Assembly (NCBI GenBank): GCA_036346355.1
Contig: CM070581.1
Span: forward strand, 8,494,001 to 8,558,000
Source: Rhipidocladum racemiflorum
Taxonomy: Eukaryota; Streptophyta; Magnoliopsida; Poales; Poaceae
Direction of reading: 5' to 3'
DNA length: 64,000 nucleotides
The position numbers were made by a program, and so were the translations under genes. The notes beneath the pieces are model-generated. The model saw only the letters and a list, made by a program, of their open reading frames with translations. It searched no databases and was not told the origin of the DNA. This document shows positions 1 through 10,024 of the stretch, one piece after another (position 1 is the first letter of the stretch; every line of letters starts with the position of its first letter).

Positions 1-799
1 CAATCATCTGGAAACAAGTCATATGGCGGAGTTAAGGTTCTACGATAGGTAAACACCTTGTCGGCGAGGTCTCTTGTGTTAAGAGACCAATCTTCATCAG
101 GAACAGTGCTTTGAGCGATGCGCGAGCTGATCGACTGTTGCAGTCGCTGCACCTTGCGGTACTTCCTTCTGTAATTACGAAGTGGATGAGGGCTACATGT
201 CCGCCTAGCATTAGACATAAGCATCCGAAGGTTTTGAGAGACTGCTTCCAATGACTCAAGTAGCTCGACTTCGGTGCGCTGAACTATCGGCTTGGGCACC
301 TTTAAATCAGTAGTTGTAGTAGGCCGATGAAGAGTTGCAGCATGCGCCCGCCTATTGGCAGCACTGAAGTGTAGTCGTTGAGCATCATTTATGTCTTCTT
401 TGATTTCAGCAACGACTGAATCCTTCAGGAAGCTACGAGCTTCAAGCATGAGTGCACGACGTTCCTTCTTTGCCTTAGCAGCAGCTCACTTCTGGGCCTT
501 CCTGGATTGAGCTATCTTGAACTGAGATAGTTCTTGAGTTTCATGTGCATAGATTGTAGAATCTTGCTCAAAGACCGCCACAGGTGGAAATGATCCAAAT
601 TGGATCATTAAGGGCGTCGGGGTGTTATTGGCGTAGGACGATCCCCCTGCAAGAAGGTGACCGGTGATCATAAGAGCTCCTCGCCAAAGATCATCATGCA
701 GCATGCCATGTGTTGTGGATGAATGAGCGAAGACAAATCAACGACCAATGCGCGCAGCGAAGATGGGAGGAGAACCAGGTCCCACCGGGCGTGCCATTT
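1..799 (-). pseudogene. 5' leader and start of gag of a second tandem Tat gypsy unit (runs off the window)
   Basis: This stretch matches 13788-14583 almost base for base (one 3-bp length difference near 482). Read on the minus strand from the LTR at 800, it holds a primer-binding site, a gag start at about 704, an in-frame TGA near 486, and then gag codons running off the left edge. The same TGA sits at the matching place in the right-hand copy (about 14270), so both units descend from one parent that already had this stop. Because it lies beyond the LTR that ends the main element, it must be the beginning of another unit in tandem, not flanking host DNA. Confidence 0.85.
779..796 (-). promoter_or_regulatory. 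primer-binding site of the second unit
   Basis: On the minus strand an 18-base TGGCACGCCCGGTGGGAC follows the LTR end after a 3-base gap. It starts with the TGG expected opposite a tRNA CCA end. An identical site lies at 14563-14580. I could not assign the primer tRNA by eye. Confidence 0.7.
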
Positions 800-2945
800 T
801 GTTTGACACGAGAAATCGCTCCGGGATTTCTAATGCGTGGGGATTAAGGTGCGGGCGTGCCAGTGTACTAAAGTACACAAAATAAATAAATAGAACAAAG
901 GTAGGGAAGCATGTATTTTATTAATTCTTTGGAGAATCACAAAATTACAAATTCCCTTGATGATTGCGCTCCATGGCCTGCTTGGCATAGCAGATCTGAC
1001 ATAGGCGACGTGGTCTCCTGGTTCCTAGGGCCTCGGAAGGCTCCCAGTTAATTACTCCCGCGAGGTGGACTCGCAAGATACCTCCGATTAAGCTGCGTGC
1101 GGGTCGTCATCTTTAGTCTTCGCTTCACATTCTCTATGCATGTGATGAATGATTGTGTAAATGTGGGCGTGCCATGATCCATAGCCTCGTCGGTCTATGG
1201 GGCCGTTTGAAGTATCGCCTTTGCACTGGCTACGCCTACCCTCGCCGTTCGGCCTCGTCGGTCACGAACGGTAAATAGAAGATAAAGTGGTTGTAAGACA
1301 TGCATAGTTCCCGCCAAGCAAGACTGATCCGATGACATGGCAGCTGCGTCAGGGAGTAAATTGTTGGAGTTCGTATAGGAGTAAGGTTGATAGAGACAAG
1401 TGCTTGAACATATTGTCTTGGTCGGCGGCACATTTTGCTAGCGCCAGGCAGGCCATGTCGCCGTGCGAGCAGCGCTGCAGTGGGGAACTGATGAAGACGA
1501 GCGCTCACGTCCGAAGATATGATTGACGGCTGTCGACTACCTGCTGGCGTCTTTAGCGTGGCGTCCTGTGCTTTACTTCAGATTGAATGAGCGGTCTGCT
1601 GACACCGTCCAGTTGTAGACGGTGGCTCGACGGGCTGTACAAGCATAGTAGTCGGTAGCCACAACCGAAGGCATGACAAACTTAGCGACGACATAGACGC
1701 GACAACACCGGCAACTCAATATATATCATGAACTTTGACGTTGAGTCGACTGGGCTTCACAGCCTTCCAATGTTGGAGTAGGGCACGCGATTGCCTCGAC
1801 GACAGGTTTGGTGGCTCCAGCGGCGGGTTCAACGGCTTGGCCTATTTCTGCATAATGTGACCGATGACTCTGGTGGCATCAAGTTGACGGTGTTGCCGAC
1901 CGGCCGAAGTATGTATCACCATGATCACTGGCATGATTTTGTATAAAGAGACCCATCCTGCTGGCGAGCTAGATAATACATGCAAGATGATAAGAGAGAG
2001 AAAGGTTAGATGACGTTAATCTCTACCATCGTAGGAAAACCACGCCATCCCCAGATCGCTTCTCGTTCTCTGCTTCGTCTATCGACTTGTTCTTCCTGAT
2101 TGCTCTCGGCGCTTGTGCAAGCGACTCTTCCTCTGTTTTTGGTAGCCTGTACTCGCGTGCTTCCTGCCGATGCCGATGACTGCCTTGGTGTGTATCCGTG
2201 TCTTGTGTTTTTTTCTTGTGTGTGTATGTATGCGTCTCATCTCGCCTCCTCCTGTGTGCATGTGTGTACAGCCCTCTGCTTTTTTTTCTGCTGTGTTTAT
2301 GTATGTCCGCCTCCGGATGGGCGTCTACACTTTATAGGAGACATGAGCAACGGCCGGCTTATACGGCCGCCCGGCTCCAACGTGATTCTAGCTCATCAAC
2401 AGATTTTTTGGGATAGAATTGCTTAATTGATAACCGATTCATATCTTCTGAATCTTTGCTTTATATTCAAAGAGATGTGACGTGAATTGATTCATTAGAT
2501 GAGGATACGCTATAGCATACTTCCCATTAGATGTGGTTTGCTTCCATATGTGTACGCAGGTCGTAGCCACCAAATCAAGCTTGCATGCACTGGAATCCAA
2601 ATGTCCTCCCATCGAATCAATATTTTCCTTTTTGCATTGTACACGTTGATTTCTGTATTTCCAGAGATCATATCTTTTAGTTCAACCGTCGGATTGGCGA
2701 TCCGTTTGAACCTTTACGCTCCTGACGACAAACTCTTCCAAATGAGTCTAATATTGAACATATTATGTGTAAAAAAAAATATTAGCGACACGCATAGCCC
2801 GCATGTCATAGAATTGATCCGAGGAATTTCGTACGTCGCATACTGCTCTTATGATGCGTACTTTTTACTGATATATGGGCCACTGATTTTTATCTTATTT
2901 ATTTCTTTTATTTAATGAATTTTGCGTACAAAAATTCATCAAACA
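800..2945 (-). repeat. left LTR of the Tat gypsy element, shared between two tandem units
   Basis: This 2146-bp LTR begins TGTTTGA and ends TCAAACA, a perfect 7-bp terminal inverted repeat. It matches 14584-16736 with, by hand count, about 15-20 substitutions and several short length changes, most of them in the T/GT-rich part near 2100-2400. A polypurine tract for the right-hand element lies just beyond 2945, and a primer-binding site for the next unit lies just below 800. One LTR therefore serves as 3' LTR of the main element and 5' LTR of the next. Confidence 0.92.
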
Positions 2946-2959
2946 AATGCCCCCTCACC
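2946..2959 (-). promoter_or_regulatory. polypurine tract of the Tat element
   Basis: On the minus strand GGTGAGGGGGCATT lies directly against the start of the 3' LTR (TGTTTGA). This is the place and composition expected of the plus-strand primer. The matching position at the outer end of the right LTR (16737) has no such tract, which confirms which LTR is the 3' one. Confidence 0.8.
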
Positions 2960-4698
2960 AAGTGGAGTTTGAGCGCAGGGCAGATCAAACTCGACTTGGT
3001 GAAAAAAAAAATCACCGTTAGAAAGGCGCAATTATCTTACTGCTGCCTTGATTTGGCCGTCTTTTGGAATATGACAATTATCATAGAACTTGAATCGCGT
3101 ATACATGTGTTTTAGGCGAAAGGTCATACCGTTGTAGACTTGTTAAGGCGAAGATTCATGCCATCGTAGACTTGTTGAGGCAAAGATTCATACCGTCGTA
3201 GAGTTGAGTCGAGGCGAAGATTCGTGCCGTCGTAGAGTTGAGTCGAGGCGAAGATTCGTGCCGTCGTAGAGTTGAGTCGAAGGCGAAGATTCATGCCGTC
3301 TAGTCATCTTCAATTTGCGGTAGAAGCTTATACTGCATCTTGAAGGCATTTTATCGACCAAGTTGCGACCAAGTAATTGTTGTGGTGCCTGCCAACCAGA
3401 TCGAAGGGTTTCACAGTTTCGCACTGGCCGCACTGGCGTACTACACTACTCCCAAATATGCAAAGCAATATATCACCATCGCAAAAGTGACGAGCCATCA
3501 CGGTTTATCATTGGATAGTTTTGTGTCATGTGGAGGAGATATATTGGCTGCACGAGTGAGCCAAAAAACACGAAACAGCCAATGAAAGGCACGAAGAAGA
3601 GGGAAAACATGAATTTTTTTTTTTAAAAAAAATGTTGGCTTTCCCATTGAGTGTCAGCTGTAAGGGTGACCTTGGATAAGGCTGCCGAAGAACTTAGTTG
3701 TTGAACGTCGAAAGACCATGACAAATACTACTCAACAAACGTGCTTCTTGTAGTGTTTATGTTTAGAAGAGGCAGTGCTACTGGATGACAGAGGACATCC
3801 CAACGCTTTGTCTCATCGAACCAAGAGACTTAGGTGGGCTAAATCAGGAAGAATGGTTTTGGGAAAGTAGCTTGGGAGTATTGCCATTACTTTTGCTGAG
3901 GGTGGTGAATGGCTACGCTCCGCCTTCAGACTACTTCATCTTGAAAGGAGATTAGCTCACTTAAACACTGGAGCTTTCTTTGATGCTTGAGCGATCGGAT
4001 CTGCTTCTTTATGGATCCTTTGATGTTTGCGAGGATGGACTTTGCTTCCTCCGGTTTTGAAGACTTATTTGAAACTTCAATTTGGATCTACTTCTTTGAA
4101 GATCCTTTGACTTGCATTGTTTATTCTTGATTGCTTGCTTGAGGATTCATCTTGCTCGGAATTTGTAGAGTAGCCATTCACCTTTGTGGACTAAATAATC
4201 CTCGCAGGCTAGATTTCTTTTCGGACCCTTGTTGATATGCCTTCCAGGGGTGGCAAGTGGCTGCACACTGAGCCACAACTTGTGTTGGGTCAGGTAGCCC
4301 TTTCCTGCTCTTTTCCTATAGTCTTCCCCAGGGGCTTGATGCCTCCATAGGTCTGAAACGCGTTGGGAAAACAAGGGACATGTTAACCTCGTTACCCGGG
4401 AGTAACCCGAGCTAGCTCTCCCCTGCCCCCAGCAGCGACTACTCGGCATGTGTGCCATGTCAGAGTGTAAGGTTTATTCTGCCCCAAGTCCTAAGGCAGC
4501 AAGATCTTCAATCAACAGCTTAGCGTGATGATGGTAAAGCCATTTTTGTGGGACATTGATATCCAAATGGAAAAGAAAACAAAAGGAAGTGAGGTCAGAG
4601 AGAGTGCATTGAAAACTTTCTCTCTTCCTCTACTTATTATTTTTTTTAGAAAGAAAAGAAATAAAGAAATAAAGAAGAAAGCAGAAGAAAAAAAAACT
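2960..4698 (-). other. 3' untranslated region of the Tat element
   Basis: About 1.7 kb without a credible coding region separates the integrase end from the polypurine tract. It holds the 32-35-bp tandem array described separately and A/T homopolymer runs near 3610-3640 and 4620-4700. Long, variable 3' untranslated regions are usual in Tat-lineage elements. Confidence 0.6.
3115..3300. repeat. tandem array of 32-35-bp units, about 5.5 copies
   Basis: Units begin with GGCGAAGATTC or close variants and end with a form of GTAGAGTTGAGTC. The three right-hand units are nearly identical and the two left-hand ones more diverged, suggesting recent expansion at one side. The array lies in the 3' untranslated region of the Tat element. 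Confidence 0.85.
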
Positions 4699-5493
4699 TT
4701 AAGCAAAATACTTTTTCAAAAATCTTCCATTGATCGGGGGCATCGGCCTGACTCCTTGGTAATCAATCAATTGATAGGCACCGCCATCATAAACTTGCTC
4801 GACGACATATGGTCCTTCCCATTTTGGCTCGAACTTTCCCTTTGTCTTGTGAGTCACAACAATTGGGCGCCGGAGCACAAGAACTGCTTCACCTTTCCTG
4901 AAGACGCGAGGCCTAACCAACTTATCGTAGGCTCTCACCATGTTTCAACGATATAATTCCAAGTTTTGGATGGCATGGAGACGTTGTTCTTCCAGGACAT
5001 TGAGCTCTTGGAATCGGAGTTGGATCTGCTCATCCTTGGTAAGTTCATCATGGATAGCCACCCGTAGTGAGGGGACTTCAATTTCTAGTGGCAAAACTGC
5101 TTCACTCCCATAAACAAGAGAGTATGGAGTGCATTGTGTTGGGGTTCGAACAGTTACGCGGTACGCCCATAGAGCTTCAAAGAGACGATCATGCCAATCT
5201 CTTCGATGTTTGATGACTGTTTTCTTAAGTATCTTGCCAAGAGTTTTGTTGAATGCTTCAATCATTCCATTAGCTTGAGGGTAGTAGCCTGTAGAGTAGT
5301 TCCACTTGATTTTGTACTTAGCTATGAATCTTTGCATCTTGTGGGATGTGAAGGCTTTACCGTTGTCAGAAGTTATACGATGTGGGATGCCAAAACGATA
5401 TATGATATGCTGCTCTAGGAAGTTGATGACATTGTCACTTTTTACTTCTCGCAATGGCACTGCTTCCGCCCACTTGGAGAAGTAATCAGTCAT
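4699..5493 (-). pseudogene. Tat gypsy integrase core and C-terminal domain
   Basis: The reading frame from 5493 carries an rve-type integrase core. The first catalytic Asp is in the opening MTDYFSKWAE, the second Asp in SDNGKAF, and the Glu in GMIEAFN, in the DD35E order that joins cDNA to host DNA. A stop near 4945 separates the downstream part (4699-4941), which has the chromatin-proximal GKFEPKWEGPYVV block of gypsy integrases (GPY/F-like). The join to the upstream polyprotein is lost through a stop at about 5634 and a frame change near 5520. The catalytic residues are all visible, but no continuous integrase can be read. Confidence 0.88.
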
Positions 5494-5633
5494 AGCTAAG
5501 ATAAAGCGATGCCCCTGGATGATGGAGGATCGATAGGTCCGATGACGTCTATTCCCCAGGCGTCAAATGGCCATGAAGGTACTGTAGGATGAAGAGGAGC
5601 AGGTGGTATATGCTTAAAATCACCATGGATTTG

Positions 5634-8105
5634 TCAACCATGACATAACTTGGCCATCTTGAGACAATCGGCCATGATACCGGGCCAATAGTACCCTACA
5701 AGTCGAATGCTATGATACATTTTTGGCCCGCTTTGATGCCCACCACAAACTCCATGATGCACTTCCCGTAGCACCTGATTAGCTTCGCCACGATCAACAC
5801 ATCGAAGAAGGACTTCCTGCCCATAAGATCGCTTGTACAGGATGCCGGCCTTGTAGACATAGAAAGGGAGACGCCGTTGAAGCTGGCGCCTTTTGACTGA
5901 ATCATCAGGCAGGCTACCATGTTTGAAGCAGTCAAGAAATGGTTTACGCCAGTCATCCTCGCTAGTGGGAATAGTCATAACGGTATTGACCTCACACTCA
6001 GCCGGAATCAGTTCTAGAACAGCAGGTAGTAGCCATCTCTCTTCAATGGTCACTTGAGTAGGTTCACCTTCTGGGAGGACGAGCGCCGCTGCAAGTTTTG
6101 CTAATGCATCAGCTGGCGCATTTCTGCTACGCGGAACATGCATGATTTCAATATGATCAAACTTCCCCATAAGCTTTTGAGCAGCATTGTAGTATGGCAC
6201 CAATTCTAGTTTACGAACTTCATAGATGCCATTCACTTGTCTAACAATGAGTTGAGAATCTCCATGGGCTCGTAGAGAACGTACCTCCATGGAGAGTGCT
6301 AATAAGAGGCCAAATATGAGTGCCTCGTACTCTGCTTCGTTATTCGAACATTCCTCTTTGAGAAGGGAGAATGAATGATGCATAACGCTTCCTTGAGGAG
6401 TTTTGAACACCAACCCTGCACCTGCTCTTCGCCTTGGAGCGCCGTCGGGATCATTCTCCATTCGAGAGGCACCATCGAAGTAGAGATCCCAAGGTTCTTC
6501 AATTTCAGTAGTGAAAATTTCCTCGTCCGGAAGGTCAGTGATAAGCGGAGAATCGTCTGGCACAGGGTGTGCTGCTAAGAATTCCGCCAAGGCTTGACCC
6601 TTTATTGCCTTCTGTGGTACGTAAGTGATGTCATATTCCATCATGAGTACAACCCACTTTCCAAGTCGCCCTATAAGCACAGGTTGACTTAACACATACC
6701 TTATAGGATCCGCTCTTGCAACAAGCTGGATTTGGTGTGCTAGCATATAATGTCTTAACTTCTTCAGGGCGAATATCAAGGCCAAACAAAGCTTCTCTAT
6801 TGGCGAGTAATTACGTTCAGCGCCAACTAAGGTGCGACTTAAGTAGTAGCATGCCACCTCCTTCCCTTCATCATTGTGTTGTGCAAGCAAGGCGCCTAAC
6901 GAGGCAGGCTGCGTGGCAATGTAGAGGATGAGAGGGCGCCCTTTTACAGGGGCAACCAAAACGGGAGGATTAAGAAGGTACCTCTTAATACTATCGAGTC
7001 CGTTTTGACACTCACCATCCCATACGAATGGTGCACCTTTCTTCATAAGTTTTGTGAATGGTTGTATGCGCCCTGAGAGATTAGATATGAAACGTCTTAT
7101 GTACGCCAATTTCCCTTGTAACGACTTCAACTTTGTTAAATTCTCTGGGGGAGGCATTTCAAGGATTGCCTTGATGTTTTTAGGGTGGATTTCGATGCCA
7201 CAATGTCGAACCACGAAACCCAGAAAGACGCCTGATTGAACAGCAAAGGCACACTTTAGTGGGTTCATCTTGAGCTGGTGACGACGTAATCTCTCAAAGA
7301 CGACACGGAGGTCTTCTTGATGATACTTACGATCTTTAGTCTTTACCACTAGATCATCAACATAGCACTCCACTGAGTGGTGTATAAGATCGTCAAGAAC
7401 ATACGTCATGGCACGCTGATAGGTAGCACCAGCATTCTTTAGCCCAAACGGCATCACAGTGTAGTAAAAATTGCCTTTTGGCGTTCTAAACGCGGTGTCA
7501 ATTGCATCTCTTGGATCCATTTTGATTTGATTGTAGCCCGATGACCCATCCATAAAGGACAAGGCACCATGGCCTGTGGTCGCATCGATAACAATTTCAG
7601 TGATGGGTATGGGGAAGTCATCTTTAGGACATGCACGGTTTAAGTCACGAAAGTCAACACACACCCGCACTTGTCCATTTTTCTTTTCAACTGGAACAAT
7701 ATTGGCAAGCCAACGGGGGTATTGTACCTCCTTGATGAAGCCCGCGGCGATGAGCTTGTCAACTTCCGCAATAACTTTATCTTGAAACTCAGGACGTAAA
7801 CGACGCGGTGACTGCTTAACAGGTCGAACATGCGGGTCAATTGCTAATTTATGCGTGGCAACACGAGGATCGAGCCCTGGCATTTCCTTGTAGGTCCAAG
7901 CGAAACAATCTCGATATTTCATCAGGAAGCTCCGGTAGTCCTCCCGTTCTTCAATTGTTAAAGCGGCACTAACAAAAGTAGGTCGCGGGTCATCCTCAGT
8001 TCCTAAGTTGACCTCCACGAGCTCATCAATTGTAGGTTGTCCCCCATCTTCTAGTTGCTGAGGTGCTGCGATAGCATCAAGTGTTTCCTTTTGATCATTA
8101 GACAT
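5634..8105 (-). CDS. Tat gypsy reverse transcriptase, RNase H, archaeal-type RNase H and integrase zinc finger (823 codons)
   Basis: This is the longest open frame in the window. Reverse transcriptase lies at about residues 95-300, with RVCVDFRDLN, SGYNQIKM and the catalytic YVDD. A gypsy RNase H follows (about 390-500) in which the first acidic position is replaced (LYIATQPAS), as often seen in Tat elements. A second, archaeal-type RNase H (about 545-680) has DLYFDGAS, NNEAEYEAL, HGDSQLI and ADALAKLA. The end holds the integrase HHCC finger (VHHGVCGGH...KLCHG). The frame stops with TGA exactly where the last zinc-binding Cys should be. The product would copy element RNA in virus-like particles. 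The frame is continuous with the protease region upstream except for a TAG near 8127. Confidence 0.93.
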   Translation of the reverse strand: MSNDQKETLDAIAAPQQLEDGGQPTIDELVEVNLGTEDDPRPTFVSAALTIEEREDYRSFLMKYRDCFAWTYKEMPGLDPRVATHKLAIDPHVRPVKQSPRRLRPEFQDKVIAEVDKLIAAGFIKEVQYPRWLANIVPVEKKNGQVRVCVDFRDLNRACPKDDFPIPITEIVIDATTGHGALSFMDGSSGYNQIKMDPRDAIDTAFRTPKGNFYYTVMPFGLKNAGATYQRAMTYVLDDLIHHSVECYVDDLVVKTKDRKYHQEDLRVVFERLRRHQLKMNPLKCAFAVQSGVFLGFVVRHCGIEIHPKNIKAILEMPPPENLTKLKSLQGKLAYIRRFISNLSGRIQPFTKLMKKGAPFVWDGECQNGLDSIKRYLLNPPVLVAPVKGRPLILYIATQPASLGALLAQHNDEGKEVACYYLSRTLVGAERNYSPIEKLCLALIFALKKLRHYMLAHQIQLVARADPIRYVLSQPVLIGRLGKWVVLMMEYDITYVPQKAIKGQALAEFLAAHPVPDDSPLITDLPDEEIFTTEIEEPWDLYFDGASRMENDPDGAPRRRAGAGLVFKTPQGSVMHHSFSLLKEECSNNEAEYEALIFGLLLALSMEVRSLRAHGDSQLIVRQVNGIYEVRKLELVPYYNAAQKLMGKFDHIEIMHVPRSRNAPADALAKLAAALVLPEGEPTQVTIEERWLLPAVLELIPAECEVNTVMTIPTSEDDWRKPFLDCFKHGSLPDDSVKRRQLQRRLPFYVYKAGILYKRSYGQEVLLRCVDRGEANQVLREVHHGVCGGHQSGPKMYHSIRLVGYYWPGIMADCLKMAKLCHG

Positions 8106-8126
8106 GGCGTCAAATGAGCTCTGTGG

Positions 8127-9874
8127 CTAAGAGGATCGATATAAGCAATCTATGTCATCTTTAGTTATGGTAGACAAATTGCAACACAAAAGTTGATGGT
8201 CATCATTGAACTCATCATATTCATCATCGGATGAATGGTATTTAGTGTATCCAATCCCATACTTTGGTTGGGACTTACGCCTTCTTCTAATGAAGTCTTC
8301 CGCTTGCCCCCACCATTCTTCACATACAGCTGGTGGCGGTGGCATTCTTTGATTTCGTTGGATTGTAAACCCAGCCTTTTTTATCATCTGAGCCATTCTA
8401 GGCTCAACTTTCATCGTCGACATCACCTCCTCAGCATCAGGACGGGACTTAGGGAATTCAACTGAACAGTCACATTGCTGTGCTTGTGGAACTTTGTAGA
8501 GAATAGTAGGAAGTACATGACTAGCAGATTTTGGGATGGCCCAAACTTCTAGCGGAGTAGCTACCGATACGTAGAGTGATGGAGGTTGTACATCATGAGC
8601 TCCCCTTGCAACTTCGTCTACTCCCGCTAGGCGCCTTTTAATTGTTTTGTCCGGCCCATTCATTACTTCCAACTTTGAACTCCTACAAGCTTGCAATGTG
8701 ATTATAGGTGGCGCATCCTTGCTGGCCATGTGCGATTTGTGGCCTCTAGCACCTTTAACATTAATGGGGTAGTTGTTGATGTAGAGGCAAGGGAACTCTG
8801 CCTTGCGGAGCTTTTCGCCCAAGTGGAGGATGAAGGCTTATCATCGGGACAAGTAGCCCAAGATAACCACCCACGATTATTGCTGTTATGACTTCGCACG
8901 GAAGAGCCATTTACTCCGGGAGAAGAACATGCAGTGAGGAGTTGTTTCATCTCAAATGTCGATGATGACCTCGGTGCGATCAAGATGTCTGCAGCCGGTG
9001 TAGTTTGCCTTACTCGTTGGCCTGATTCTTCAACTGGAAAATAGTACTTTGCGTCTGCGTGGTATGACTCTTGAATAGTATATGGAGCAACATTCCCAAC
9101 AATGCGTTGTTGCGTCCCATTCCCATCTACGAACTTTAAGCATTGATGCAAAGTAGAAGGCACCACACGATACTTGTGGATCCATGGTCTACCCAAAAGA
9201 GCTGAGTATGAGGTGTTTGCTTCAATGATGAAGAACCGCACCTTGAAGCTAAATGTGGACATTTGGATCTTCACCGTAATTGCTCAGAGTGTAGATTTTC
9301 CTTGATTATCAAACCCGCAGATCATCACATCCGTAGACTCAAAATCATCTATTGTAAAACCAGCACGAGTCAAGCTCCGCACAGGTAATATGTTTACTGC
9401 GGATCCGGGGTCAATGAGGATCCGTCGGAGATGTGCATTTCCAATATTTCCCTCAATGTAGAGTGGGCGGTTATGATCCTCGTCTTCCACAACCTTATCT
9501 TCCTCATCAAAGGTGATCTCATTTACGTACAATGGGCTAGAGACGAGGCGATGCTTCTCCATGGACACTTCATAGAGCTCTGGGTCTTGTAATGCTCTCA
9601 CAAGTGCCTGCCGCAAATCTGGCACTAACATAAGAGCATCGTAAACACTCAATAGCGCGGGGATTCGCTTGAGGTGAGCAAGGACATTGTAGTCCACATC
9701 AATTGTTTTTGTCTTTTCCTCGCTCGTTGCCTTGCTTGGTCTTTCTAATGGAGGCTTCTCTTTTGCCATGATCACTTTATCTGCTTTTGAGGATGTGTGC
9801 TTTGGTGGCTCAGGAAGAACCTTGCCTCCCCGTAAGTTCATGTTAACTTCTTCCGCTCGCACCTCTTTTGTCAT
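8127..9874 (-). pseudogene. Tat gypsy aspartic protease region and linker
   Basis: The frame 9284-9874 contains a retroviral-type aspartic protease with DPGSAVNILP in place of the more usual D-S/T-G core, preceded by the NLRGGKVLPEP block that commonly precedes protease in this group. A TGA near 9284 interrupts it. The same frame resumes to about 8850 with the protease C-terminal half (YSALLGRPWIHKY). A frame change near 8850 then leads into 8127-8822, a linker of unknown fold ending at TAG. The Pro after the catalytic Asp may itself weaken the enzyme. Confidence 0.82.
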
Positions 9875-10024
9875 GGCATCAGTGTGAAATATCTCAAGTT
9901 CATGGGAGGTGAATAACTCCCCTGAACTGGAATTTGAAGAGTCGGAGATGACGTTACAAACAACAGTATTAGTGGAGGTAGTTTCTTCTTGTGGTTCTTC
10001 AGTTGACTCTGCAGATGCTTGCCC

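Noticed and set aside
2499..2915. 138-codon hydrophobic frame, also at 16290-16706
   Set aside because: It lies entirely within the LTR and is conserved only because the LTRs are near-identical. It has no known domain, and it is on the strand opposite to the element.
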